A DNA stretch of 12,534 nt from NCBI GenBank assembly GCA_902773045.1, contig CACYDE010000013.1, forward strand, positions 1 to 12,534, given 5' to 3'. Within the stretch, counting starts at the first letter, position 1; each line of letters opens with the position of its first letter. Positions 1-5,762 of this stretch are shown one piece after another. The position numbers and the translations under genes are program-made. A model generated the notes under the pieces. That model saw only the letters and a program-made list of their open reading frames with translations, searched no databases and had not been told where the DNA came from. The stretch is from an uncultured Ruminococcus sp. GTDB lineage: Bacteria > Bacillota > Clostridia > Oscillospirales > Acutalibacteraceae.

Positions 1-54
1 CGTCAGTATTCCTGCGTCCTCTTCCTTGCCATGCGCACCCCTGCATCGCCTCCT
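1..54 (-). other. possible 5' end of a leftward gene, unidentified
   Basis: On the minus strand there is a perfect AGGAGG (plus 49-54) followed by possible starts: ATG at 46-44 (only 2 nt away), GTG at 38-36 (10 nt away) and ATG at 32-30 (16 nt away). The GTG and the ATG at 32 share a frame that stops after a few codons (TGA at 5-3). The frame from ATG 46 stays open to the edge but gives an unrecognisable Gly/Arg-rich peptide. A strong ribosome site just beyond the VWA terminator suggests a gene starts here and continues outside the window, but the start, frame and product cannot be decided. Confidence 0.25.
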
Positions 55-104
55 TTTGTCCGTCTATTTATTTGGATTGCTATAGTATAAAAACAGACAA
101 TAAA

Positions 105-147
105 AAACACCCCCTTATGGCAGAATAGAAACAGCTGCCATAAGGGG
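105..147 (-). terminator. Rho-independent terminator of the VWA lipoprotein gene
   Basis: A perfect 13-bp inverted repeat, CCCCTTATGGCAG (111-123) and CTGCCATAAGGGG (135-147), has an 11-nt loop. Read leftward it is followed by GTGTTTTTTATTG, a good U-tract. It begins 7 bp beyond the stop codon at 154. The plus-strand side is followed by AACTTTTTAT, so it may also stop rightward transcription. Confidence 0.9.
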
Positions 148-153
148 AACTTT

Positions 154-1488
154 TTATGCCTTATAGTTATTTATCACATCAATAATTATGTCGCATAACT
201 TTCGGACTTCATAGCTTCCGATTATAGGGTCAAGATGAGAATCACCTATTCCGGAATCATCGGTCAGAAAAATGTAGTCACCGCCTGTTACTATCGCTGC
301 GGCACGTCCGAAAAGCTCCGTATCTCGTTCCGCATTGGAGGAAACGACCGGGATAAGGCGTATTCCCTTTTCGCTCGCACCTTTGATAGCTTTAAGGATA
401 TCGTCTTCCTTTCCTTCATGGGGCGGCGCGTCAAAAATCAGAAATGCGATCTTGACCGAATCATCGTCCCAGCTGCTGTCAAAAACAGATTCATTCAAAA
501 TTTCTGCAACAGCTTCCGGTATATCCCCACCGCCTACCGCACTTTCACTGTTAAGCTTTTTTTGAAGCTCTTCCGAGTTGTCCGTGAAGTCACTGCACTT
601 GGTTACGTATTCGTCTCCCTCATCACGATAGAAGTTCACCGCAAACCTTGTATTTTCCGTTCCGACAGCCCTTACGATCTCGGAAAAATCACTTTGCAGA
701 AAAAGCATCTCATCGCTCATTGACGATGTTGTGTCGAGAATAAACATAATATCGGTCTTTTTCAGCTGTTCTGATTTCGAACGGAAAACAGCTTCGATCG
801 AAGAGTCCGAGGATCTATTCTCGCCCTGAGCGCCGCTGCTTTGAAAATCAATCGTAAATTTCTGTTTCTCTCCGTCCTTTTCCACCTCAACGGAATTTCC
901 GCCCTCACCGTTTCCGAAAACAAAAGCTTTCCCGTTCTTATCCGTGACAGAGCTCCAGATCAAATTATCGTTTTTGTCAAAAAGCTTTACTTTAACATCC
1001 ATCAACGGTGTTCCGTCATCGGACTTAACGCTGACGGCAGTTCTGTATCTCGGATCTATCCCAAAACTTGGAAACGAGATCTTATCCGAATTAACAAGAT
1101 TCGTGAAAAAGCCCCAATTGTCATTATCGCTCCACTCTCCTGCCGTGAGCTGACCCGACTCGGGGAGATCGGGTTTCGAATCGTCACCGTCTTCGGAATC
1201 TTCTTTTTCCGGATCACCCGTTCCTACTGCCGCAGCAGTCTTTACATCTCCGACAGCCGCACCTTCAAGCGCCGCGCCTGCCGCAAAGGAATCCTCCGCG
1301 GCGAAATCTTCCGCGTAACCGCCTTCAAACTCCGCGCCTGCCGCTTCTGCCGCTTCGGTCTTTACATAAGAATCTCCGGCATTTTTTGTCGGCGCGGAAT
1401 CCGTAACGTCCGATTTGGAAGAACAGCCGCCAAACGCTGCCGCAAGAGAAATCATAAGTAAAGCACACAAAATCTTTCTTCTGACCAT
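154..1488 (-). CDS. von Willebrand factor A domain lipoprotein
   Basis: A 444-residue secreted lipoprotein. Residues 1-22 form a lipoprotein signal with Cys22 (AAFGGC) as the likely lipidation site. Residues 23-125 are a low-complexity linker very rich in Ala, Glu, Asp and Gly, probably disordered. Residues about 148-215 resemble a small beta-sandwich of the carboxypeptidase-regulatory or Ig-like kind (DGTPLMDVKVKLFDKNDNLI). Residues about 244-440 are a VWA domain with the metal-site motif D252-x-T254-x-S256, a GGGDIPEA segment at 319-326 and a DAPPH strand end at 353-357. That combination is, as I recall it, typical of the VWA group also found beside alpha-kinase domains. VWA domains bind protein ligands through a divalent metal, so a surface adhesion or sensing role is possible, but the ligand is unknown. 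AAGGAG lies 9 nt before the ATG. The gene has its own promoter about 200 nt upstream and a terminator immediately downstream, so it is probably monocistronic, with some read-through from the AraC gene possible. Confidence 0.85.
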   Translation of the reverse strand: MVRRKILCALLMISLAAAFGGCSSKSDVTDSAPTKNAGDSYVKTEAAEAAGAEFEGGYAEDFAAEDSFAAGAALEGAAVGDVKTAAAVGTGDPEKEDSEDGDDSKPDLPESGQLTAGEWSDNDNWGFFTNLVNSDKISFPSFGIDPRYRTAVSVKSDDGTPLMDVKVKLFDKNDNLIWSSVTDKNGKAFVFGNGEGGNSVEVEKDGEKQKFTIDFQSSGAQGENRSSDSSIEAVFRSKSEQLKKTDIMFILDTTSSMSDEMLFLQSDFSEIVRAVGTENTRFAVNFYRDEGDEYVTKCSDFTDNSEELQKKLNSESAVGGGDIPEAVAEILNESVFDSSWDDDSVKIAFLIFDAPPHEGKEDDILKAIKGASEKGIRLIPVVSSNAERDTELFGRAAAIVTGGDYIFLTDDSGIGDSHLDPIIGSYEVRKLCDIIIDVINNYKA

Positions 1489-1515
1489 AACAATTCACTC
1501 CTTGTCATTTATAGT

Positions 1516-1684
1516 TTAGCCGATCTTAAACACCGCACCAAGAATCCGCGCGCTGTTTTTTGTATTTGACGCAGGCGGTAAAGTCACCCAACCCGAAAAG
1601 TTGGTGTGCGATTTTCGTCTGGCGTTGGCAGTTCGAAAAAACAAAGCCCTCGTGATGCGGTCAAGCCGCATCAACATCAACGTT
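1516..1684 (-). other. structured 5' leader of the VWA gene, unidentified element
   Basis: From the predicted start near 1684, the leader of the VWA mRNA contains three inverted repeats. They are GATGCGG/CCGCATC (1654-1672, 5-nt loop), TTTTCG-t-CTG paired with CAG-tt-CGAAAA (1612-1639), and CAC-C-CAAC paired with GTTGGTG (1585-1606, one bulge). The first is followed on the minus strand, about 11 nt later, by TTTTTT, so it could act as a weak terminator or attenuator or end the AraC transcript. The stretch is visibly richer in G+C than the flanking AT-rich DNA. It also holds an open frame of 51 codons (ATG 1671, stop 1516-1518) with no ribosome site. It does not match any riboswitch I can recall. 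It could be a regulatory RNA, a decayed gene or a dispersed intergenic repeat. Confidence 0.4.
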
Positions 1685-1690
1685 ATGGAT

Positions 1691-1719
1691 ATTATAACAA
1701 TTAATTATAAAAATGGCAA
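1691..1719 (-). promoter_or_regulatory. sigma-A-type promoter for the VWA lipoprotein gene
   Basis: On the minus strand a -35 box TTGCCA (plus 1714-1719) is separated by exactly 17 nt from a perfect -10 TATAAT (plus 1691-1696). Predicted transcription start is near 1684. It lies just beyond the stop codon of the AraC gene. Confidence 0.7.
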
Positions 1720-1738
1720 CCATGAATATGTGAAAAAA

Positions 1739-2644
1739 TTATAAATTTGACGTCTTTAAACGATATTTCTTCGGAGACTCTCCGAATTTCCCGAGAAACA
1801 TTTTCCCAAAATAACTCTGATCGTAAAAACCGCACCCACATGCAATATCCGCAATTGACCGGTCGGTTTCACGAAGAAGCTGCGCCGCAACCATAAGTCT
1901 GTAATCATTGACAAATTCTGTCGGAGTTTTTTCCATGTATTTACGAAACAATCGAGTACACCTGCTTCGCCCCGTGTTCACCGCACCTGCAATATCATCT
2001 ATAGTTATCTTATTTCTGTAATTTGTATAAACAAAAGCAGCCATATTCTTTACGTCTGTCAGATTCACGTTTTCAGATTTAGAAATTATTCCCTCATACT
2101 CATAGTCATACTCGTTTTTCAGGAGAGACAGTATCATATAAAATGCTCCCGTAAAACCAAGCTCACAGAAGCTTTCTCCCGACCTCAAAATTTCAAAGCA
2201 CATATCAAATATATTATTCCATTTCCCGATTTGGGGATTATCTTTTTTTATATGCAAAAAACTGAATCGGCTGTTGTTCATCAAAGGGATAATATATTTT
2301 CTTGCAGTGACTACATCTCCGTACAGTGCGGAAGGATGAAGCTGAATGATTTGATACGAACAATATTTATCTCCGCCGTCAATACTGCGAACTTTACTTC
2401 GGTGCATCTGTTTTGAGTTGACAAAAAGCACATCTCCCTCGTTGAGATCAACCGACTCTCCGTTTATCTCTTCGCACATTCCGCCTTCAAGTATCCTGAG
2501 GAATTCAAATTCCTCGTGCCAGTGGGCAAGGATCCGAAAACTTAAATTTTCGGAAAGCTGTTCTTCACTCAAAGCGGCAGGGTAATCCTGCCTGTCATAA
2601 TCAACCGATAACATACCGTTGCAATTCATTTTCAAATTATTCAT
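1739..2644 (-). CDS. AraC/XylS-family transcriptional regulator
   Basis: A 301-residue regulator of the usual AraC-family length. Residues about 35-95 form a cupin-type ligand-binding half (HWHEEFEF at 41-48, then GDVLFVNSKQMH at 70-81), typical of sugar- or metabolite-sensing members. The C-terminal DNA-binding half (about 195-297) has two helix-turn-helix units: the first at about 213-236 and the second at about 263-285, followed by the characteristic FGESPKKYR end. The inducer is unknown. The start at 2644 has only a weak ribosome site (GGGG about 7 nt upstream). In-frame ATGs at codons 6 and 11 have none better, and the first keeps the complete cupin. It is divergent from the rubrerythrin gene and upstream of the VWA gene in the same direction, so either neighbour is a candidate target. 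The sequence shows no direct proof of that. Confidence 0.9.
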   Translation of the reverse strand: MNNLKMNCNGMLSVDYDRQDYPAALSEEQLSENLSFRILAHWHEEFEFLRILEGGMCEEINGESVDLNEGDVLFVNSKQMHRSKVRSIDGGDKYCSYQIIQLHPSALYGDVVTARKYIIPLMNNSRFSFLHIKKDNPQIGKWNNIFDMCFEILRSGESFCELGFTGAFYMILSLLKNEYDYEYEGIISKSENVNLTDVKNMAAFVYTNYRNKITIDDIAGAVNTGRSRCTRLFRKYMEKTPTEFVNDYRLMVAAQLLRETDRSIADIACGCGFYDQSYFGKMFLGKFGESPKKYRLKTSNL

Positions 2645-2700
2645 AAAACAGCCCCGATTCTACCAAAATACAATCCAAAATTAATATAATTATAGTTAAG

Positions 2701-2728
2701 TTGATGTTATTATATCATTGATTATGCC
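2701..2728 (+). promoter_or_regulatory. weak candidate promoter for rubrerythrin
   Basis: Plus-strand TTGATG (2701-2706), 16-nt spacer and TATGCC (2723-2728) form a poor match to the sigma-A consensus. It is the best I find upstream of the rubrerythrin gene, and it overlaps the promoter of the divergent regulator. Confidence 0.25.
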
Positions 2729-2737
2729 AAAAGGCAA
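2709..2737 (-). promoter_or_regulatory. promoter for the AraC-family gene
   Basis: Minus-strand -35 TTGCCT (plus 2732-2737), 17-nt spacer, -10 TATAAT (plus 2709-2714). Predicted start near 2702 gives a leader of about 57 nt. The -35 overlaps the short inverted repeat TGCC-AAAA-GGCA (2725-2736), a possible operator for this promoter or for the divergent rubrerythrin promoter. Confidence 0.6.
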
Positions 2738-2760
2738 TACACAAAACGGAGGAATGATCT

Positions 2761-3399
2761 ATGAAATACGTATGCAAGGTTTGCGGCTATATTTATGAAG
2801 GAGATAAAGCTCCCGACGTCTGTCCAAAATGTAAAAAGACAGATGTCTTCGAGGCAATGCCGTCCAATCCTTACGCAGGAACAAAAACAGAAAAGAATCT
2901 TTGGGAAGCATTTGCAGGCGAGTCCATGGCCCGCAACAAGTATACATACTTTGCTTCCGTAGCAAAGAAAGCCGGATACGAACAGATCGCGGCTCTTTTC
3001 CTTCACACAGCCGACAACGAAAAAGAACACGCAAAACTCTGGTTTAAAGCTTTGGGCGGAGTGGGAACTACCGAAGAGAATCTTCTTCACGCTGCCGAAG
3101 GCGAAAACGCCGAGTGGACGGATATGTATGAGAGAATGGCTAAGGAAGCCGATGAGGAAGGTTTCCATGAGCTTGCGGAACAATTCAGAGGCGTAGGCGC
3201 GATCGAGAAAATGCACGAAGAACGCTATCGCAAGCTTCTTCAGAACATTAAAGTTATGGAAGTTTTTGAAAAGTCCGGTGTTACGATATGGGAATGCCGC
3301 AACTGCGGTCACGTTGTTGTCGGAACAAAAGCTCCCGAGGTTTGCCCCGTATGCAATCACCCGCAGAGTTATTTTGAAGTAAGAGCAGAGAATTACTGA
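2761..3399 (+). CDS. rubrerythrin with rubredoxin-like sites at both ends
   Basis: A 212-residue cytoplasmic peroxide-scavenging protein. In this family a diiron centre reduces hydrogen peroxide with electrons passed through a rubredoxin-type iron site. Residues 1-31 carry a short rubredoxin-like knuckle pair (C5-x2-C8 and C21-x2-C24). Residues about 44-165 are the four-helix ferritin-like domain with candidate iron ligands E54, E87-x2-H90, E115, E118 and E149-x2-H152/E153. Residues about 176-210 are the usual C-terminal rubredoxin domain (C179-x2-C182, C195-x2-C198). Classical rubrerythrin is about 190 residues with only the C-terminal site, and 'reverse' rubrerythrins have only the N-terminal one; this one has both. 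GGAGG lies 8 nt before the ATG. The gene is alone, divergent from an AraC regulator and closed by a strong terminator. It is likely part of oxidative-stress defence in an anaerobe. Confidence 0.95.
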   Translation: MKYVCKVCGYIYEGDKAPDVCPKCKKTDVFEAMPSNPYAGTKTEKNLWEAFAGESMARNKYTYFASVAKKAGYEQIAALFLHTADNEKEHAKLWFKALGGVGTTEENLLHAAEGENAEWTDMYERMAKEADEEGFHELAEQFRGVGAIEKMHEERYRKLLQNIKVMEVFEKSGVTIWECRNCGHVVVGTKAPEVCPVCNHPQSYFEVRAENY

Positions 3400-3425
3400 T
3401 AAAACATTATAACACAATAAAACCC

Positions 3426-3460
3426 AAAAGGAGTACAGCCGAAAACTGTACTCCTTTTTT
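3426..3460 (+). terminator. bidirectional Rho-independent terminator
   Basis: A perfect 13-bp stem, AAAAGGAGTACAG (3426-3438) and CTGTACTCCTTTT (3446-3458), has a 7-nt loop and TTTTTT on the rightward side. On the minus strand the stem is followed by GGGTTTTATT. It sits between the convergent rubrerythrin gene and the repeat-protein gene and probably serves both. Confidence 0.92.
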
Positions 3461-3491
3461 GCGTTATATCTCTGTAGAATTTATCAATTCA

Positions 3492-4322
3492 TCAAACCGA
3501 ATAGCTCATTTTGGCGTTGACTTTGTTCGTTGATATTATAACGAAAATAACGGTGAATACCGAGAGAAGAATAAGCGCAACTCCAAGATAGAGCATCCAC
3601 TCGATCGACGTATCTCCCTCGTCCTCATTATTTTTAATGAAATTAAAGGTTTTCGTTCCGTCGTTGGAAACGCTGCCGTTGTCAAGATCAAGCATTATGC
3701 TCGCCCAGTCGTCCGCGGTAAGCTCGTCCGTATCAATGACCTTGCTGCTTGTTTCGATCAGACTTTCCGCAGGCGCAGTGTAGGACGGAACGTAGAGATA
3801 GTTGTCGTCATACTGTGCATTATTGGTATTGGCAATATATTGATTGTACTGACTTTCGTTGTTATCGTAACCTCCGGACGACGGATCCGGCTGAGGATAG
3901 TTTCCTTCACTGATGAGATCGCTTGGCGACGGAGTGTAACTCTGAGTCGGATCATCGTTTCCGGGATCAACGCTCGTTTCACCTCCGGCACTCGGGTCAA
4001 CGTATCCCGGATCAACGCTCGTTTCACCTCCGGGACTCGGATCTACGTATCCCGGGTCAACGCTGACTTCGCCGCCGGCACTCGGATCTACGTATCCCGG
4101 ATCGTAAGGCTGAACAGAATCTACATTTCCGGGATCATAACCCGGACTCGGGTCAACATAACCGGGGTCATATCCCGGATCTACGTATCCCGGATCATCT
4201 GCCTGTTTCTCGTCCTTCGAAGCCCTGTCAATGACCTCGGACGCATAACCGGAAAAGCAGGCTATCGAACCGAGAAAACAGAGTGCGGAAAGAATACTCA
4301 AAATCCTGAGTTTTACTGACAT
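3492..4322 (-). CDS. secreted membrane-anchored protein with DPGYVDPS tandem repeats
   Basis: 276 residues; I do not recognise a family. Residues 1-27 look like a signal peptide. Residues 43-125 are a low-complexity region built on Asp-Pro-Gly-Tyr-Val-Asp-Pro. It includes three nearly identical 15-residue units at 74-88, 89-103 and 104-118 (DPGYVDPS, Ala or Pro, GGE, Val or Thr, SV), with degenerate units on either side. Residues 126-200 are rich in Asn, Tyr, Ser and Pro. Residues about 242-264 are one hydrophobic helix, followed by a short Lys-containing tail, so the bulk of the protein should lie outside the membrane. It is strongly acidic and might extend into the cell wall or bind a cation, but that is a guess. 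AGGGGGAGG lies 7 nt before the ATG. The upstream lipoprotein gene ends 57 bp away with no terminator between them. A lone TATAAT on the minus strand (plus 4365-4370) has no good -35 box, so co-transcription is most likely. Confidence 0.75.
   Translation of the reverse strand: MSVKLRILSILSALCFLGSIACFSGYASEVIDRASKDEKQADDPGYVDPGYDPGYVDPSPGYDPGNVDSVQPYDPGYVDPSAGGEVSVDPGYVDPSPGGETSVDPGYVDPSAGGETSVDPGNDDPTQSYTPSPSDLISEGNYPQPDPSSGGYDNNESQYNQYIANTNNAQYDDNYLYVPSYTAPAESLIETSSKVIDTDELTADDWASIMLDLDNGSVSNDGTKTFNFIKNNEDEGDTSIEWMLYLGVALILLSVFTVIFVIISTNKVNAKMSYSV
3969..4103 (-). repeat. three tandem 45-bp repeats inside the repeat-protein gene
   Basis: Units at 4059-4103, 4014-4058 and 3969-4013 each encode one 15-residue DPGYVDPS-type unit. 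They differ by a few substitutions only and sit exactly in frame, so unit number could change by slippage or recombination without breaking the frame. Shorter degenerate copies extend the array to about 3948-4196. Confidence 0.9.
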
Positions 4323-4379
4323 TTTAGAACCTCCCCCTTATGCAACTGACCTTATGTGTTTTTTATTATATCCAAAAAA

Positions 4380-5564
4380 TCAATCGACAAACATTTTAGG
4401 CTTGAACGAATTCACAACCGCGCTGTTTTTGGAAACATTAAGAGAATTCGCATATTCTACAAGATAGTCGTTAAAGTCGTCACCCTTCATCTCGTTGAGG
4501 AGAGAATAATGAGAGTAACCGCTTTTCAAAGGATAAATGAAAACATTGCCTGACGCAGAATCAGCCGTTTCAACGACCTCTACCGAAGCATTTTCGGAAG
4601 TCTCATTCTCGCCCGAAGCGTCGGAGTCGGAATCGGAATCCGTGTCAAGGAAATCAATGACCTCATCACTTTTTGTTTTGTAAACAAAATAATAGATCGT
4701 CTGTGCTTCCTCACCCGTTTTCACCATAGCGGCTTCGCCCTCTTTAAGTCCGCTGTAAACGTCCGCGATATCCGTTGGAAGCGTATTGTCGTCCTTCTTT
4801 ACAGACCCCGATGACGTAGGATCGGAAGTGAGATCATACTCTGAAACATGCTTTTTCACAACATCTTCATAAGTTTTTCCGCTCTTGTTTATCATTTCAA
4901 CGTATTCATCCATGAGCTTCTGAGCCTTTTCGAATTCTTCGTCACTCTTCGCAACGGAGTTCCCTTCATCGTCCACATCAGCCATGTAGACAGTGAAGTA
5001 AGCGTAACCGTCATAATTTTCCTTAAAGAACTTCGTCATTTCATCGTCGGTCACATACTCATCTCCGTCTTTTCCGTAGAGATGCTCAAAAACCTGACCG
5101 TTCTTTACGGTATACTCCGCGTAACAGTATTTGAAGCTGTCCTGAGAGATCCCGTAATCCTCAAACTGAGTTTTGACTGTGCTCCAAACCTGATCGGTGT
5201 AAGAAAGCGCTGCATCATACTCGGTCTTATTCAGTTCAAGACCGTAGGACTTAAAAAGCTCCTCAACTGCGATCATCTTCAACGTTGTCTCGTCGGCTGT
5301 GTCGTAAGCATACTGCTCAACGGTTTTTGTTTCGCCGCTGTCGCTGTCCGTTACTTCTTCTTTGAGAATATCTTTCGCCTCATCGGGACTTTCCACAAGA
5401 TCGTATGCTTCATAATAACCGTTGAGAAGGTTATAGATATACGTTCCTGCGGTCAGTGAAACCGAATCGGTCTTGTAGGACCAGCTCTGGTCACCGCAGC
5501 CCGCAAAAACAGCGAGCATTGCTGCAGCAAGAATAGCCGCGGTCAATTTCTTTAAATTCTTCAT
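4380..5564 (-). CDS. PrsA/SurA-like lipoprotein, probable extracytoplasmic foldase
   Basis: 394 residues from the chosen start. A lipoprotein signal ends at FAGC with Cys23 as lipid anchor. Residues about 36-185 are mostly helical and charged, like the SurA-type chaperone region. Residues about 187-300 (YAYFTVYMADVDDEGN, then KTYEDVVKKHVSE and LKEGEAAMVKTGE) resemble a divergent parvulin peptidyl-prolyl isomerase domain, but the canonical HILV and active-site motifs are not evident, so catalysis is uncertain. An acidic stretch with DSDSDSD (about 307-342) interrupts the chain before a final helical segment. In Firmicutes a PrsA-like gene often follows mfd, which supports the call. An upstream ATG at 5576 would add four residues, but AAAGG then touches the start codon with no spacing; the ATG at 5564 places it about 11-12 nt away. 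It has its own promoter and likely reads on into the repeat-protein gene. Confidence 0.65.
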   Translation of the reverse strand: MKNLKKLTAAILAAAMLAVFAGCGDQSWSYKTDSVSLTAGTYIYNLLNGYYEAYDLVESPDEAKDILKEEVTDSDSGETKTVEQYAYDTADETTLKMIAVEELFKSYGLELNKTEYDAALSYTDQVWSTVKTQFEDYGISQDSFKYCYAEYTVKNGQVFEHLYGKDGDEYVTDDEMTKFFKENYDGYAYFTVYMADVDDEGNSVAKSDEEFEKAQKLMDEYVEMINKSGKTYEDVVKKHVSEYDLTSDPTSSGSVKKDDNTLPTDIADVYSGLKEGEAAMVKTGEEAQTIYYFVYKTKSDEVIDFLDTDSDSDSDASGENETSENASVEVVETADSASGNVFIYPLKSGYSHYSLLNEMKGDDFNDYLVEYANSLNVSKNSAVVNSFKPKMFVD

Positions 5565-5619
5565 AATTCTTTGCATCCTTTCTCGAGCAATTTCGAGTAA
5601 TTTTAGAAGTCCACATTAT

Positions 5620-5648
5620 ATTATACACACTAAGTACAAATTTGTCTA
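5620..5648 (-). promoter_or_regulatory. promoter for the PrsA-like lipoprotein gene
   Basis: Minus-strand -35 TAGACA (plus 5643-5648), 17-nt spacer, -10 TATAAT (plus 5620-5625). Predicted start is near 5613. A small inverted repeat CTCGA/TCGAG (5582-5597) lies in the leader just ahead of the ribosome site. No convincing terminator for mfd is visible between 5649 and 5762, only an AT-only 6-bp stem, so read-through from mfd is possible. Confidence 0.65.
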
Positions 5649-5762
5649 TAATTATTTTGACTTAATTTTGTAATATTTTTGAAAAGTTGTATATTCAAAG
5701 TGCAAAGGATAAATTGATGCATTTATAATATAACTCAATCAACTCATTATATCCTGTGCCGG

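Noticed and set aside
235..723. Plus-strand open frame of 162 codons
   Set aside because: It is antisense to the VWA domain coding sequence and has no recognisable motif or promoter.
841..1461. Long plus-strand open frame (206 codons) opposite the VWA gene
   Set aside because: It is antisense to a well-supported lipoprotein gene and its product is Arg/Phe/Cys-rich with no domain or ribosome site. It is a shadow of the Ala/Glu/Asp-rich linker codons.
2722..3417. Minus-strand open frame of 231 codons over the rubrerythrin gene
   Set aside because: It is exactly antisense to a clear rubrerythrin with all metal ligands, and has no ribosome site.
3948..4196. CRISPR-like array considered for the 45-bp repeats
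   Set aside because: The units are contiguous with no unique spacers and are in frame inside a coding gene.
3840..4319. Plus-strand frame with its own internal repeats (ARFTSGTR type)
   Set aside because: The repeats are the reverse complement of the DPGYVDPS repeats. The minus-strand frame has the signal peptide, membrane helix and ribosome site.
5649..5762. Terminator for mfd
   Set aside because: The only stem found (ATAAAT/ATTTAT around 5709-5726) is AT-only and has no T-run, so I do not call it.
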